From contig CAIKWZ010000064.1 of the NCBI GenBank assembly GCA_903831255.1, forward strand, positions 1 through 40,018: a DNA stretch of 40,018 bases. Direction: 5' to 3'. The notes beneath the pieces are model-generated. The model was not told the origin of the DNA, ran no database searches, and was given only the letters and a program-made list of their open reading frames with translations. The DNA comes from an uncultured Alphaproteobacteria bacterium (GTDB lineage: Bacteria; Pseudomonadota; Alphaproteobacteria; Caulobacterales; Hyphomonadaceae). How positions within the stretch are numbered: position 1 is the first letter of the stretch; every line of letters starts with the position of its first letter. The position numbers and the translations under genes were made by a program. This document shows positions 1-9,301 of the stretch, piece after piece.

Positions 1-49
1 ACCCGCCTGAATAGGCGAGCACCACTTTCTTAGGGGCGGCTTTTGACAT
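1..49 (-). CDS. argG: Argininosuccinate synthase, N-terminal fragment (runs off left edge)
   Basis: Only the first 16 codons are inside the window. They read MSKAAPKKVVLAYSGG, the typical start of argininosuccinate synthase: a short basic lead, then the VVLAYSGG strand and nucleotide-binding loop of the N-type ATP pyrophosphatase fold. The enzyme joins citrulline and aspartate using ATP in arginine synthesis. The ATG at 49-47 has GGAG at 59-56 six bases upstream, which supports the start. No ORF-length evidence is possible because the gene leaves the window. Other PP-loop enzymes share SGG, but the preceding KKVVLAY favours ArgG. Confidence 0.8.
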   Translation of the reverse strand, partial: MSKAAPKKVVLAYSGG

Positions 50-506
50 CACGGGCTCCGCGAACAGAATTCGCGCGCACAATAGCGGCGCAGATGATCG
101 CTGCAAGCAAACGCTTCACTAAGCGCTGACGACATAAACGCGCGCCGGCCTACCTTAAGGCGTTCTCATGCGGGCATACGGAAAGTTCACGAACGTCTTC
201 GCCCGCCCAAAGCCTCAGAAGGTCGCAGACGCTCTCAAGGAATACGTCCCTCCCCCAAAGCTTCGGTCGGGGTACGTTTTTGCAAAAAAGGCAGCCTCAG
301 ACCCCTGCACCCTACCTGCGGCGCATGGGTTGCTCCTCGAGCCTCCCAGGAAGAGCGGAGCAGACCAGCCATGCGCCGGACCAGTTCTCAACACCACAGC
401 CGGAGAGCGCATTCATGACCGGGAAAAACGACAAGGGCCCGGAGACAAGCCACGGGAAAAACCGCTCCTGCCTCCGAGCCCTCTAAACTCGTCTTCTTCC
501 GGCTTT
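50..506. other. Intergenic stretch between argG and the histone-like gene
   Basis: These 457 bases hold the argG Shine-Dalgarno at the left end and the 3' side of the histone-like gene at the right end. Open frames crossing it show no recognisable protein and no good ribosome site. A weak minus-strand hairpin (GCTC/GAGC followed by GGTTTTT, around 462-482) could terminate the histone-like gene, but the stem is only 4 bp. I see no tRNA cloverleaf or repeat here. Confidence 0.5.
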
Positions 507-812
507 CTAGGACTTGCGAGCCGCCTTCTTCGGAGCAGCAGCAGGCTTCTTCACGGCAGTTCTCTTGACCGGAGCCGCTGCCAGACGCTTGGCGGGCGCA
601 GCGGCAGTCTTCTTCGCCTTGGGAGCAGCAGCCTTCGGCTTCGCCACACGGGCGCGGGCGACGACAGGCTTCGCTACGGCCTTCTTGGGGGCAGCCTTTT
701 TCGGAGCAGCCTTTTTCGGAGCCGCTTTCTTCGGAACAACTTTTTTCACAGCAGCCTTCGCTGCAACGGCGGGAGCTTTCTTCGGAGCAGATTTGGTGGT
801 GGTGCGGGCCAT
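507..812 (-). CDS. Histone H1-like Lys/Ala/Pro-rich DNA-binding protein
   Basis: This is a 101-residue protein with about 27 Lys, 6 Arg and 36 Ala and no Asp or Glu, so its net charge is about +33. The middle has tandem APKKA pentamers (residues about 25-45), and later segments carry AAAPAKR and PAAAPKK. This composition matches bacterial histone H1-like proteins (HC1/HctB or AlgP-type tails), which bind DNA non-specifically and are largely disordered. Role in nucleoid compaction is inferred from composition only. The ATG at 812 has AAGGA at 825-821, a strong ribosome site. It appears to be a single-gene unit with an AT-rich upstream region. Low-complexity Lys/Ala/Pro proteins can also be ribosome- or RNA-associated, so the exact function is open. 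Confidence 0.75.
   Translation of the reverse strand: MARTTTKSAPKKAPAVAAKAAVKKVVPKKAAPKKAAPKKAAPKKAVAKPVVARARVAKPKAAAPKAKKTAAAPAKRLAAAPVKRTAVKKPAAAPKKAARKS
691..735 (-). repeat. Three tandem 15-bp units inside the histone-like gene
   Basis: Units at 691-705 and 706-720 are identical (GCAGCCTTTTTCGGA on the plus strand). The unit at 721-735 differs at a few bases, and a more diverged fourth follows to 750. Each unit encodes one Pro-Lys-Lys-Ala-Ala pentamer, so the protein can lengthen or shorten in five-residue steps by slippage. Confidence 0.8.
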
Positions 813-957
813 TTGGACTTTCCTTCAGGTTGAGCGTCTGTGGGATGACTTAAGTAAACAAAAGATTCCACAGACAAAGTGAACTTTATGGAAGTTGAAA
901 ATGTCCCACGAACCTAAAGACAAAGTTTCCATCGCGGCTGTTTTTCCCGATTTAGAG

Positions 958-977
958 AAAAAATCTCGCTCTCGAGA
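958..977 (-). terminator. Possible intrinsic terminator for purH
   Basis: On the minus strand the sequence TCTCG-AGAG-CGAGA forms a 5-bp stem and is followed at once by six T (958-963). It lies about 60 bases past the purH stop and ahead of the histone-like gene. The stem is short, so this is a moderate call. Confidence 0.45.
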
Positions 978-1036
978 AAATTTCTTTGTCTCAATCGACG
1001 TTTTTCAAAAGCCACTGTCAGAATATTTTGGCACTC

Positions 1037-2629
1037 TTAGTGTCGAAAGTGTCTCATGCCTGTAAACGCCATCGCGAGTCCCGCTTCATCGGCGGCGGCA
1101 ATCACGTCAGCATCCTTCACAGAACCGCCTGGCTGAATCACACAGGTTGCTCCCGCATCCGCCGCCTGAAGCAGCCCATCCGGAAATGGAAAGAAAGCGT
1201 CAGACGCACAGGCGCATCCCTTCGTGCGTACCTCCGCCCATCCCGCTGCATCTCGCGCGTCCATCGCCTTGCGTGCGGCGACGCGTGTCGAGTCCAGTCG
1301 ACTGGTCTGACCAGGCCCTATACCCGCCGTCACCCCGTCTTTGGCATAAACTATGGCGTTGGACTTAACATGTTTGGCAACCGTCCAGGCGAACAGCATG
1401 TCCTCGAGCTCACTGGCAGTTGGCTGACGCTTGGTGACAATGCGGAGCTGCTCCCGGCCGACGCGCCCTGTGTCTCGATCCTGAACGAGCAGCCCGCCAG
1501 CAACCGATCGTATCGCCACACCCGCCTGCGTGGGGTCCGAGAGACCTGAGGTCAGCAGCAGGCGGAGATTTTTCTTTCGGGCAAAAACAGCCAACGCGTC
1601 TTCATCCGCACCCGGTGCGATTACAACTTCAGTGAAAATCTCCGCAATGGCCTCTGCTGTTTCACCGTCGAGAGGTCTGTTGAGCGCGACGATACCGCCA
1701 AAAGCTGAGACCGGATCACAGGCGAGCGCTGACCGGTAAGCATCAAGGGTGCTGGAACCCAAGGCTACGCCACATGGATTGGCATGCTTGATGATCGCGA
1801 CTGCAGGCTTCGAGGCTGGATCGAACTCAGACACAAGCTCGAAGGCGGCGTCAGTGTCGTTGATGTTATTATACGACAGTTCCTTTCCCTGAACCTGACG
1901 GGCGGTCAGGACACCAACCCGGTGTTCCGAACCGACGTAGACAGAGGCCTTCTGATGCGGATTTTCCCCATATCTAAGCGTCTGGTGGAGCCGACCGCCA
2001 AAGCTCCTCCAGTCGCCTGCGTCCTCTCCCAGTGATTTCCAGTACCACTCCGATATGGCCGCATCATACGCTCCGGTACGCGCATAGGTCTTCGCAGCCA
2101 ATCGCCGTCGGAGTGTCGGGGTTACGCCAGCGCCGGTCTCCATCTCCGCCAGCACGGCGTCAACATCGGCGCCATCCGTACATACGGCGACGAACTCTGC
2201 GTTCTTTGCTGCGGCGCGCAGCATGGCCGGACCGCCGATATCGATGTTCTCAATACACTCCTCGTGGGAGCCGCCGCGGCGAACCGTGTCTTCGAACGGA
2301 TAGAGATTAATCCAGATGAGATCGATCGGCTCGATTCCGTGTGCGGCGGCGGCGCTAGCGTGGTCAGGATTATCGCGTCGGAAAAGCAAACCGCCATGAA
2401 CAGCGGGATGAAGGGTTTTGACCCTGCCATCCATCATTTCAGGGAACCCCGTGAGATCTGACACATCTCGCACGGCAAGCCCCTCGGCCTTCAAGGCCCG
2501 AGCCGTTCCTCCTGTCGAGACAAGTTCCACACCCAGTGCAACCAACCTGCGGGCTCTCTCGACAAGACCGGTCTTGTCCGAAACTGAGATCAGCGCCCGA
2601 CGAACGATTATTGGGAGGTCTGCAGACAT
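1037..2629 (-). CDS. purH: Bifunctional AICAR transformylase / IMP cyclohydrolase
   Basis: PurH carries out the last two steps of IMP synthesis: formylation of AICAR with 10-formyl-THF, then ring closure to IMP. The N-terminal MGS-like cyclohydrolase domain shows [13 protein letters not shown] and [16 protein letters not shown]. The transformylase half shows [11 protein letters not shown] and [10 protein letters not shown], where Lys-His and the Asn-Pro-Cys turn are the family's active-site signature. The C-terminus is GMRHFRH, as usual. The frame is open up to 2710, but I place the start at the ATG at 2629, which has GGAG five bases upstream and gives 530 residues, the normal family length. 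It is the last gene of the htpX-to-purH run, and a possible terminator follows. Confidence 0.96.
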   Translation of the reverse strand: MSADLPIIVRRALISVSDKTGLVERARRLVALGVELVSTGGTARALKAEGLAVRDVSDLTGFPEMMDGRVKTLHPAVHGGLLFRRDNPDHASAAAAHGIEPIDLIWINLYPFEDTVRRGGSHEECIENIDIGGPAMLRAAAKNAEFVAVCTDGADVDAVLAEMETGAGVTPTLRRRLAAKTYARTGAYDAAISEWYWKSLGEDAGDWRSFGGRLHQTLRYGENPHQKASVYVGSEHRVGVLTARQVQGKELSYNNINDTDAAFELVSEFDPASKPAVAIIKHANPCGVALGSSTLDAYRSALACDPVSAFGGIVALNRPLDGETAEAIAEIFTEVVIAPGADEDALAVFARKKNLRLLLTSGLSDPTQAGVAIRSVAGGLLVQDRDTGRVGREQLRIVTKRQPTASELEDMLFAWTVAKHVKSNAIVYAKDGVTAGIGPGQTSRLDSTRVAARKAMDARDAAGWAEVRTKGCACASDAFFPFPDGLLQAADAGATCVIQPGGSVKDADVIAAADEAGLAMAFTGMRHFRH

Positions 2630-2733
2630 GGCCACTCCAGTTCTGAATTGGGGAAAGTCAGGGTGACAGTCCCAGGATACGAATTCTCGACACGACAACG
2701 AACTGCGCAAAAGTCGCCTTTGACCAATCTCAC

Positions 2734-4647
2734 TCAGTGAACTCTTGAGGAGGGGTCATTCCGCGCATCATCCCGGAATATCTCGGGGGCGTTCACCATG
2801 ATCAGATTCAAAGACGCATGGGAGTCACGACGCGCGGCGAGAGTGGCTATCGCATCGAGCTGAGACTCGATCGCCTCGATAGACGGACCCATTCGTGCAG
2901 CAACTTCAAAGATCCCGTCCACGGGTGTCGGTCTGACGTCCTCTCTTGTATAGAAGACCGTCTCGTTGAGTTTCTCTCCAGGTCTCGTTCCGGTTACCCT
3001 GATCAGGATATCCTGACCTGGTATCTTGCCCTTCATGCGGATCATTTTTTCCGCAAGGTCGAGAATTCGAACGGGCTCCCCCATGTCAAGAACGTAGAGG
3101 ACAGCCTCAGCCTTTGGAGACTTCAATGACAACGCCGCAGCCTGGAGAACGAGCGCCGAGGCTTCTTCAACACTCATGAAGTAACGCGTCATGTCCGGAT
3201 GCGTCACGGTCACGGGGCCGCCCTCGGCGATCTGCTGCTCAAAAAGCGGAGCGACCGATCCTTTGGATCCGAGCACATTACCGAACCTAACGAGAGAAAA
3301 GCGGGTCGCCGGGGCGGTCGGGGCAAATGCCTGGAGAAAAAGCTCGGCCGCTCGCTTCGTTGCGCCCATCACATTGGTCGGGTTCACCGCTTTGTCCGTA
3401 GAGATGAAAGTAAACGCCTTCACACCCAGTCGCGCGGCGATCTCCGCCGCCCGACGAGCGCCGACAACATTGGTGAGGATCGCCTCGTTGGGGTTCTGCT
3501 CCATCAACGGGACGTGCTTCAGCGCCGCCGCATGGATGACAAGATCTGGCGATGCCTCACGCATAGCCTGCTCAAGACGCGCTTCATCCCTTATATCGCC
3601 GATGACGGCATTACGAACGAGGTTTGGGAACGCCCGCGATAACTGCTGATCAATCTCGAAGATGTTGAATTCGGAACTGTCATAAAGGGTCAGTTTGGCA
3701 GGTCCGAGCGCCGCGCACTGGCGGGCAAGCTCACCACCGATGGTGCCCCCACCGCCCGTAATGAAGACCCTTGCACCGGAGACAAGCGCAGCGACCGGGG
3801 CCATATCGAGGCGCCTCTCGGGGCGAGCGAGAAGGTCTGCCGGCCGGATCGGCTGTATCGCCGCCAGAGGAGACGTGACCAGGCGCATAATGACCGCGGT
3901 CTGAGCCGACGCTACAGCGAGTACGGCCTCCATCGTCCTGCGATCCTCTGAGGGCGCAGCAATAGCAAGCCATGGGAGCTCGCCGAATCGAGCGGTATAG
4001 TGATCGAAGAGCTCCCGGAGGCCATCTATTCCTCCAACCACCTGGACGCCCTCTATGTCGCGCCCTACGAAGGCGCCGCTGGTCTCGACGACGCCGACCG
4101 CCCGGATTGGTGATCCAGACGGTGAGCGCCTCGCTGCTCTCAATGCATCAGCGACTGCCGACGCGGGGCCAACCACCAACGCGCGCGGAGCGAAGGGAGG
4201 CTCTCGACGAAACACCGCACGAAAATCTCCGGACGCACGGCCTCTCGCCCAAAATCGGACGACCATCAGGGAAAGAAGCCAGATTGGGATCTGAAGATAG
4301 AGACTGGCGAGAGGAAAGTCCGAAAACACCCTCGCCAGAAGGAGAATGGGCAACAACATGATGTTGGCAAGGGCCACACCCTGCCAGAGGCGCACCACAT
4401 CCCGCAAAGAGGTCAGTCGCCAAATCTGACGATGAACGCCATTCAACCAGAATGAAAAAGCCGCGGCTATCCCGAATGCAGCGGCCGTGAAGACATCCAG
4501 CCAGTCCGGCGGACCCCGACCTGAAAAGTAGGCCAGAATCTGAGGAGCGAGATACATCGCAGCAACGCCGCTCAGGACGTCATAAGCGAAACATAACGCC
4601 TTGGCTTCGATGGCCGCCTTTCGACCCTGAGTTGCGCCTGCCTTCAT
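2734..4647 (-). CDS. Membrane-bound sugar-nucleotide 4,6-dehydratase, FlaA1/WbpM/CapD family
   Basis: This is a 637-residue protein of the long FlaA1/WbpM type. Four hydrophobic segments lie at about 25-41, 51-70, 91-107 and 116-133. A CoA-binding-like Rossmann region (about 150-260) and the family motif [11 protein letters not shown] (about 271-281) follow. The SDR domain starts with [11 protein letters not shown] (296-306). The catalytic region has STDKAVNP (416-423) and NVMGATK (425-431), so the usual SDR Tyr is Met: the Ser-Met-Lys triad of UDP-GlcNAc 4,6-dehydratases. The product would feed a deoxyamino sugar into surface glycan. It starts 19 bases after the heparinase-like gene and ends 104 bases before the purH start, inside a housekeeping run with no glycosyltransferase beside it. 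The substrate cannot be told from sequence. Confidence 0.88.
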   Translation of the reverse strand: MKAGATQGRKAAIEAKALCFAYDVLSGVAAMYLAPQILAYFSGRGPPDWLDVFTAAAFGIAAAFSFWLNGVHRQIWRLTSLRDVVRLWQGVALANIMLLPILLLARVFSDFPLASLYLQIPIWLLSLMVVRFWARGRASGDFRAVFRREPPFAPRALVVGPASAVADALRAARRSPSGSPIRAVGVVETSGAFVGRDIEGVQVVGGIDGLRELFDHYTARFGELPWLAIAAPSEDRRTMEAVLAVASAQTAVIMRLVTSPLAAIQPIRPADLLARPERRLDMAPVAALVSGARVFITGGGGTIGGELARQCAALGPAKLTLYDSSEFNIFEIDQQLSRAFPNLVRNAVIGDIRDEARLEQAMREASPDLVIHAAALKHVPLMEQNPNEAILTNVVGARRAAEIAARLGVKAFTFISTDKAVNPTNVMGATKRAAELFLQAFAPTAPATRFSLVRFGNVLGSKGSVAPLFEQQIAEGGPVTVTHPDMTRYFMSVEEASALVLQAAALSLKSPKAEAVLYVLDMGEPVRILDLAEKMIRMKGKIPGQDILIRVTGTRPGEKLNETVFYTREDVRPTPVDGIFEVAARMGPSIEAIESQLDAIATLAARRDSHASLNLIMVNAPEIFRDDARNDPSSRVH

Positions 4648-4666
4648 GCCCGCACGCCTCTACATG

Positions 4667-6388
4667 CTACTCAACCCGGGTCAGCGACCAGCGGATGCGG
4701 TTCGGGTGCTTCGACCCATCCCCGCCCGGCTCCGCCGCTCCTCGTATCACGAGCTGAAGGGTCGTCTCCGACGCCCCACGCCCCCAATACATCGATGGCT
4801 CCACCGAGACCACAGTCTCGCTTCTAAATCTCCACACCCGTTCCCGCCGGGGCAGACCCAGATAGACGTGGCCTGCTTCAATATCAGAGCGCACCATAAC
4901 GTCAGGGTGGAGATGAAACCGGACCAGATAGGGAATTGTCTGGGTTCCCAAGACGGAGGCCTCGGACATGGGCCTCGACAAACTCTCCTCTCCCGTGATG
5001 CGGTCCCCGCTTCGCGCAACGTAAAGGCGTCGTCTGTAGATGACGCCGTACCGATCCCGCCAAGCGCTGTGCTGTCCCTCCAGCAGACATTGATCATCTT
5101 CCTCAAGTCGCCGCACGGACAGCCCGGGCGGACCGTCGATAGAGATGGAGCCCGACCCATCACGGGAAAAGACCGCACTGTCCTGCCCTTCCAGACAAAG
5201 CACCGAATGAGCCGCGGTCCTGCGGCCAGCCTCCCTAAGGTGCGGCTCAAGTTCGCGATGGGAGCCGCAGGCTGTGATCAGACACTCCCCGCCATCATCT
5301 ATGGTCAGACTTAAACCGGATGCATGAGATCGGCTTGAATAGGGCTGAGGCGGAGCGCCGGAGGAGTCGAGGTGCACGGTGACGTCGCCTGCCTGAACCC
5401 GCTGATAGCCGCTTAACCTCGCGAATGAAAACCTTGAACGCACCTCACCATGTGGCGCAATCGCCGCCGATGTGATCGGCAATCCGTCACCACCGCCATG
5501 AAGAGGAGGCACCTGACCGCCGGGCAGCATGAAGAAGCCCAGCATGCTGGCCATCCTTGGCTGCAGGCGTGTCAGGAAGACCGGTGCGATCAGGCCCTGT
5601 CGAAGGAGCAGATCTTCGACGGTGTGAATATCGATCAGCGCCTCGGCAAGCGCCTGCGGGCTCCTCGAGACATGGCCTCCATCCGCGAGGATCTGCCGGC
5701 CGCACTCGACTTCCAGAAGAGCCAGACCCGCCTCCAGTACAGCCTTTCCTTCCTCTATTGCAGCTCCTGCAAGCGACAGGGCGACACCACACCGGAAGCG
5801 AACGCCGGGGTCCGGATCCTCTGCAGCTGAGAACTGCAAATGGCGAACCTGTCGAAACAAGGACTCGAGGACCGCTTCTCTCGCGGCCCTCTCAAGCGAC
5901 GCCAACAACCAGGGCCCGGCGGACAGACAGTTGATGACACGATCGGCGGTAACACCGACCCTCCAGCCGAAGTTGTCCCATCGACCGAACTCCTCGGTCC
6001 AAGAGACCACCAGCGCACGCCCCCTCGCCTCGCCCTCAGCGCCTAAAGCCGCCAGATCTCTGATCCAGTCAAAGCGGTGGACCCGATCACCAAAGTGAAG
6101 TGTCGGGAAAGGCGGTCCCCACGGCGCATGTCCTTCGGGCGTCTCGACATAGGAAGCGCCAAAGCGCCAACGTCCTGAGACCAATTCTGCCCCATGCGCT
6201 GCGTTCGCCGGCCGCAGATCCTTTGGCCAAGCCCGCAAACCGTCAGGCGTCGGGCCAGCAAGGCGCATCCTGTACACAGGAGAGTGACTTGGCGCCTCCC
6301 CGGCCCTGCCCATCAGGTCGATCCAAGCCGTGTCTTCAGCTGAACGGGTGCCCGAAACGCCGTGAAGGACATCTCCGCCAGCGGTCAT
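4667..6388 (-). CDS. Heparinase II/III-family protein
   Basis: This 573-residue protein matches the uncharacterised heparinase II/III-like family usually found next to purH in alphaproteobacteria. The N-terminal half is an alpha-helical region with LAGPTPDGLRAWPKDLRP and WIRDLAALG. The C-terminal half is a beta-rich heparinase II/III domain with GDVTVHLDSSGAPP, SRSHASGLSLTIDDGG and HREL. Family members are lyases of uronic-acid polysaccharides, but this subgroup has no settled substrate. The frame is open to 6481, overlapping rpe. I chose the ATG at 6388, seven bases after the rpe stop, because the family's YRMRLAGPTP region then lies near the N-terminus. No signal peptide is evident, so a cytoplasmic location is possible. 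The sugar dehydratase gene follows after 19 bases. Confidence 0.82.
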   Translation of the reverse strand: MTAGGDVLHGVSGTRSAEDTAWIDLMGRAGEAPSHSPVYRMRLAGPTPDGLRAWPKDLRPANAAHGAELVSGRWRFGASYVETPEGHAPWGPPFPTLHFGDRVHRFDWIRDLAALGAEGEARGRALVVSWTEEFGRWDNFGWRVGVTADRVINCLSAGPWLLASLERAAREAVLESLFRQVRHLQFSAAEDPDPGVRFRCGVALSLAGAAIEEGKAVLEAGLALLEVECGRQILADGGHVSRSPQALAEALIDIHTVEDLLLRQGLIAPVFLTRLQPRMASMLGFFMLPGGQVPPLHGGGDGLPITSAAIAPHGEVRSRFSFARLSGYQRVQAGDVTVHLDSSGAPPQPYSSRSHASGLSLTIDDGGECLITACGSHRELEPHLREAGRRTAAHSVLCLEGQDSAVFSRDGSGSISIDGPPGLSVRRLEEDDQCLLEGQHSAWRDRYGVIYRRRLYVARSGDRITGEESLSRPMSEASVLGTQTIPYLVRFHLHPDVMVRSDIEAGHVYLGLPRRERVWRFRSETVVSVEPSMYWGRGASETTLQLVIRGAAEPGGDGSKHPNRIRWSLTRVE

Positions 6389-6395
6389 GTCACGA

Positions 6396-7064
6396 CTATT
6401 CCCGAGCGGAGGTACGAAGAGCCGCAATCGAGTCGGCGTAAGCAGACTTCCCCCGCCCGAATACAGCAGACCCCGCCACAAGAGCCGTAGCTCCGGCGTC
6501 GATGGCGCGGGGGGCGGTGGCTGGCGTCACACCCCCATCAACCTCAAGAATGACTTCCAAGCCCCTGCGATCGATCGTCTTTCGAATCGACTCAATTTTC
6601 CTGAGCTGAGTTTCGATAAAAGTCTGTCCTCCGAACCCAGGATTACAGCTCATCACCAGCACGAGATCGAGCTCATCAAGAACATAGTCCAGCGCGCTTT
6701 CCGGGGTGGACGGATTAAGGGCCGCACCCGCTCTGCGTCCGAGCCTGCGGATCGCCTGGATCGTTCTGTGGAAATGGGGTCCGGCTTCCGGATGGGCTGT
6801 AATGATATCGGCGCCAGCCGCGGCGAAGGCCTCCAGATACGTATCCACCGGAGATATCATTAAGTGGACGTCGAACGGCTTGCGCGAATAGGGCCGGATC
6901 TTCTCGATCACAGCGGGCCCGATTGTGAGGTTGGGTACAAAGTGACCGTCCATGACGTCGACATGAATCATGTCAGCGCCGGCCTCATCGATAGCCCGCA
7001 CTTCCTCTCCCAAGCACGCAAAGTCAGCGGCCAGAATGGACGGTGAAATGAGGATCTGCGACAT
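6396..7064 (-). CDS. rpe: Ribulose-phosphate 3-epimerase
   Basis: Rpe interconverts ribulose 5-phosphate and xylulose 5-phosphate in the pentose phosphate pathway. The 222-residue TIM barrel has every expected signature: SPSILAADF near the start, [12 protein letters not shown] (H34, D36), DVHLMI (H67), NPGFGGQ and EVDGG (D176). H34, D36, H67 and D176 are the metal ligands, and D36 and D176 serve as the acid/base pair in the family. It lies 74 bases after the lipoprotein gene, with a large hairpin in that gap, and seven bases before the heparinase-like start, so those two are probably co-transcribed. Confidence 0.96.
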   Translation of the reverse strand: MSQILISPSILAADFACLGEEVRAIDEAGADMIHVDVMDGHFVPNLTIGPAVIEKIRPYSRKPFDVHLMISPVDTYLEAFAAAGADIITAHPEAGPHFHRTIQAIRRLGRRAGAALNPSTPESALDYVLDELDLVLVMSCNPGFGGQTFIETQLRKIESIRKTIDRRGLEVILEVDGGVTPATAPRAIDAGATALVAGSAVFGRGKSAYADSIAALRTSARE

Positions 7065-7079
7065 GAGATCCGCCTAGCA

Positions 7080-7119
7080 GCGGGCCGGCCTCCGCGCAAG
7101 GCGGGAGGCGACGGCCCGC
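7080..7119. other. Strong GC-rich hairpin between the lipoprotein gene and rpe
   Basis: Arms 7080-7087 and 7112-7119 pair over 8 bp. Arms 7088-7093 and 7104-7109 extend this by 6 bp, with a two-base bulge (7110-7111) and a ten-base loop. The hairpin begins 19 bases after the lipoprotein stop and ends 15 bases before the rpe start. No U-tract follows in either direction. It could be a U-less terminator, an mRNA stabiliser or a translational control element for rpe. Confidence 0.6.
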
Positions 7120-7138
7120 CAAATTAGTCAGCGGCCTC

Positions 7139-7621
7139 TCAGTAGCCGATGGAGGCGCCCTGCGGAATCACGCGCGTCCTGTCGCCATACTCGATAAGGA
7201 CGGGAGTGCCGTTGGCGATTGCAACATCGCCACCCTGGGTCACAGTCACCAAATCGCCCGATCGAAGACGAACAGTATACGCGAAGCCCGGCTTTTTGGT
7301 GGCGGCTTTTCCAACCATGTTTCCTAAAACGCCCCCGGCGACGGCGCCCACCACCCCGCCGATGGCGCGCTCATCATCACCGCCGCCGACCTGGCTTCCG
7401 GCAATGCCGCCAACGATGGCCCCAGTCGCCGTTCCAACCTTTGAGCCTGCCTCGCTCCCTTCGATAATGATGGCCCGGGACGCGACCACGACGCCTTCGT
7501 CAACTCGGGAAACGGCTCCGATTTCGTCCCGACCATATGAATTTGCGCCAAGACTCGATGCGCAGCCCGCCAGAAGCAACGCCATGGTTGAAAAAGCGGC
7601 GGCGAACACTCTTTGAGACAT
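7139..7621 (-). CDS. Glycine-zipper outer-membrane lipoprotein (17-kDa antigen/SlyB-like)
   Basis: From the ATG at 7621 the 160-residue product has a lipoprotein signal peptide (MSQRVFAAAFSTMALLLAGC) with Cys20 as the lipid-modified residue. The middle is a glycine zipper (ATGAIVGGIAGSQVGGG and GGVVGAVAGGVLGNMVG, about residues 67-110), typical of the rickettsial 17-kDa antigen/SlyB/YcfJ group. A small beta-rich C-terminal domain follows. The frame is open to 7714, and another ATG at 7654 also has a purine-rich site. I prefer 7621 for the clean signal peptide and the GGAAG upstream. It probably sits in the outer membrane. The precise role is unknown, although relatives are linked to envelope stress. 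Confidence 0.75.
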   Translation of the reverse strand: MSQRVFAAAFSTMALLLAGCASSLGANSYGRDEIGAVSRVDEGVVVASRAIIIEGSEAGSKVGTATGAIVGGIAGSQVGGGDDERAIGGVVGAVAGGVLGNMVGKAATKKPGFAYTVRLRSGDLVTVTQGGDVAIANGTPVLIEYGDRTRVIPQGASIGY

Positions 7622-7715
7622 CGAACTTCCGGCTACCTTGGCTGCGTCGCTCATGACTTCCCTCTTCAAAAGCCCCCTTCCGGAGGCGCGCCTTGTCGAC
7701 TTTTTCCCTGTCATG

Positions 7716-7731
7716 CCCGGTCTGAACCGGG
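7716..7731. repeat. Inverted repeat CCCGGT-CTGA-ACCGGG upstream of the lipoprotein gene
   Basis: This is a perfect 6-bp inverted repeat with a 4-base spacer, about 95 bases upstream of the lipoprotein ATG and 82 bases past the rsmB stop. It could be an operator or the end of the rsmB transcript. No U-tract follows. Confidence 0.4.
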
Positions 7732-7812
7732 AATGAATGTCTTATCACTTCAATTATCTGACCACGGGAAGATGGTCGTTTCGTGACATGGCCGCAGTTT
7801 ACACGCCCCCTG

Positions 7813-9222
7813 TCAACTTCGCCTGACTAATCGCGCGACGAAGAAAACATCAGATGTCACGGAAGAGGCTGCGAGGTCACGCTCAACTTCCGAGCTCGCC
7901 CTTTCAACCGACAGAGCCGGCGGAGGAATGGTCAGCAGATCGCCTGCAGGCGTCACCGCATGACTAAACCCAGGCGTCTCGTCCGGGGCTATAGGCCGGC
8001 GCTCCCAGCGTCCGGACCTGATAGCCGCCTCAATCACGTCGACCCCTTCTTCGGGAGACGGCGTGCAGACGCAATATGATAAAACTCCGTCAGGTCGGAG
8101 CATCTCCCAGGCCGCATCGAGAAGAGAGGCCTGCGTCTTTGGAAATCTGGCGAGATCAGCGGGATCGCGTCTCCACGCGCCCTCCGGGTGACGCCTTAGA
8201 ACGCCAAGCGCCGAACATGGCGCATCGAGCAAAACCGCGTCCTGGAGTTGCTCTGGCCGCCAGCCTCTTGCGTCGGCCTCCACGATTGTCATCGGAAGGG
8301 ACAGACGAGCCGCGTTGCGCTTCACGACATCAAGACGCTGGCGCGATATGTCCAGGGCGGTCACCTTCGCTCCTGCAGAGGCGAGCTGCATCGCCTTGCC
8401 CCCGGGAGCAGCGCACAAGTCCGTCACGTGCTTATCTCGAACGTCGCCGAGAATTCCAGCCGCCAGGGTCGCGCCGGCGTCCTGAACCCACCAGCGTCCC
8501 TCCGCATAGCCCGGCAATTCTGAGATCGGACGTCCGGTCTCCAATCGAACGGAGCCATTTGGCAGGGCCGTTGCTCCGAGGCGATCGGCCCAATCGGCCG
8601 CCCGCTCGCCCCTCTGCAGCGAGAGGTCGATCGGCGGCTCTTCAAGCTGAAGCTCAGCGATTGCGCAGGCCGCGGGCTCTCCGATGCTCGAGCGAATGTA
8701 GGCGGCTAGCCAGTCCGGCCATATCGATGTCGCCGGCGCCTCCAGAAACGCTCTCGGCTCGCTGGCCGCCCGTCTGAGGATCGCGTTGACGAGCGCGCCG
8801 CCCCGACTGGCCGGTCTCCATCGGCGTGCTGCTTCTACCGTCGCAGAGACGCATGCGTAGTCCTGGATTCCCATTAGAAAGAGCTGGGCGCACCCTACTC
8901 TCAATAACGCCAAAACGGGAGGATCGATGCGCTCAAGCGGCCGATCGAGAACGCCCGATAGCACCAAATCAATCCGGCCAAGCGCTCGCAAAGCAGCGCT
9001 CGCCATCGCCCTCGCAAATCCCCTGTCCGGCCCTTCCAGCGGGGAGTACTGGTCGCTGGCCTCAAGCGCGGAATCGAGATCGGCTCCTCCGTGAGCGGTC
9101 AGGAGAACAAGATCTGCAGCCGCGACGCGACTCATCCAGCCAACGGCGCTCCGCCCCCTCTGGGGCGATAAGGACTTCCGAGGTCCGGAGGCTGGTCGGT
9201 CGCCGCGGCGAGGCGGGGTCAT
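7813..9222 (-). CDS. rsmB: 16S rRNA m5C methyltransferase, RsmB/NOL1-NOP2-sun family
   Basis: RsmB methylates a cytosine in 16S rRNA (C967 in E. coli) using AdoMet. The N-terminal third resembles the NusB-like RNA-binding domain (VLALLRVGCAQLFLM, ALVNAILRR). The catalytic domain has DLCAAPGGKAMQLA (AdoMet motif I), DAPCSALGVLRRHPE (Cys about 336) and LSYCVCTPSPEEG (Cys about 386), the two-cysteine arrangement of the RsmB/RsmF group. I use the ATG at 9222 (469 residues). A TTG at 9231 and an ATG at 9135 are possible alternatives. Position 69-79 bases after htpX fits the usual alphaproteobacterial order. Confidence 0.92.
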   Translation of the reverse strand: MTPPRRGDRPASGPRKSLSPQRGRSAVGWMSRVAAADLVLLTAHGGADLDSALEASDQYSPLEGPDRGFARAMASAALRALGRIDLVLSGVLDRPLERIDPPVLALLRVGCAQLFLMGIQDYACVSATVEAARRWRPASRGGALVNAILRRAASEPRAFLEAPATSIWPDWLAAYIRSSIGEPAACAIAELQLEEPPIDLSLQRGERAADWADRLGATALPNGSVRLETGRPISELPGYAEGRWWVQDAGATLAAGILGDVRDKHVTDLCAAPGGKAMQLASAGAKVTALDISRQRLDVVKRNAARLSLPMTIVEADARGWRPEQLQDAVLLDAPCSALGVLRRHPEGAWRRDPADLARFPKTQASLLDAAWEMLRPDGVLSYCVCTPSPEEGVDVIEAAIRSGRWERRPIAPDETPGFSHAVTPAGDLLTIPPPALSVERASSEVERDLAASSVTSDVFFVARLVRRS

Positions 9223-9301
9223 CACCGGCAACCAATCGGATAACCAAGGACGCAGATCCTATCCGCGTCGCAACCGAGAACAGGGCCTTTCTTCCGGACC
9301 T

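Noticed and set aside
168-833. Plus-strand open frame of 221 codons across the argG-histone gap
   Set aside because: Its second half is the reverse of the Lys/Ala repeats, giving Arg/Ser/Leu low complexity. The first half has no known motif or good ribosome site.
2630-2733. Possible ZTP (pfl) riboswitch upstream of purH
   Set aside because: I looked for the conserved pfl core and did not find it. The gap is also short and lies in an operon.
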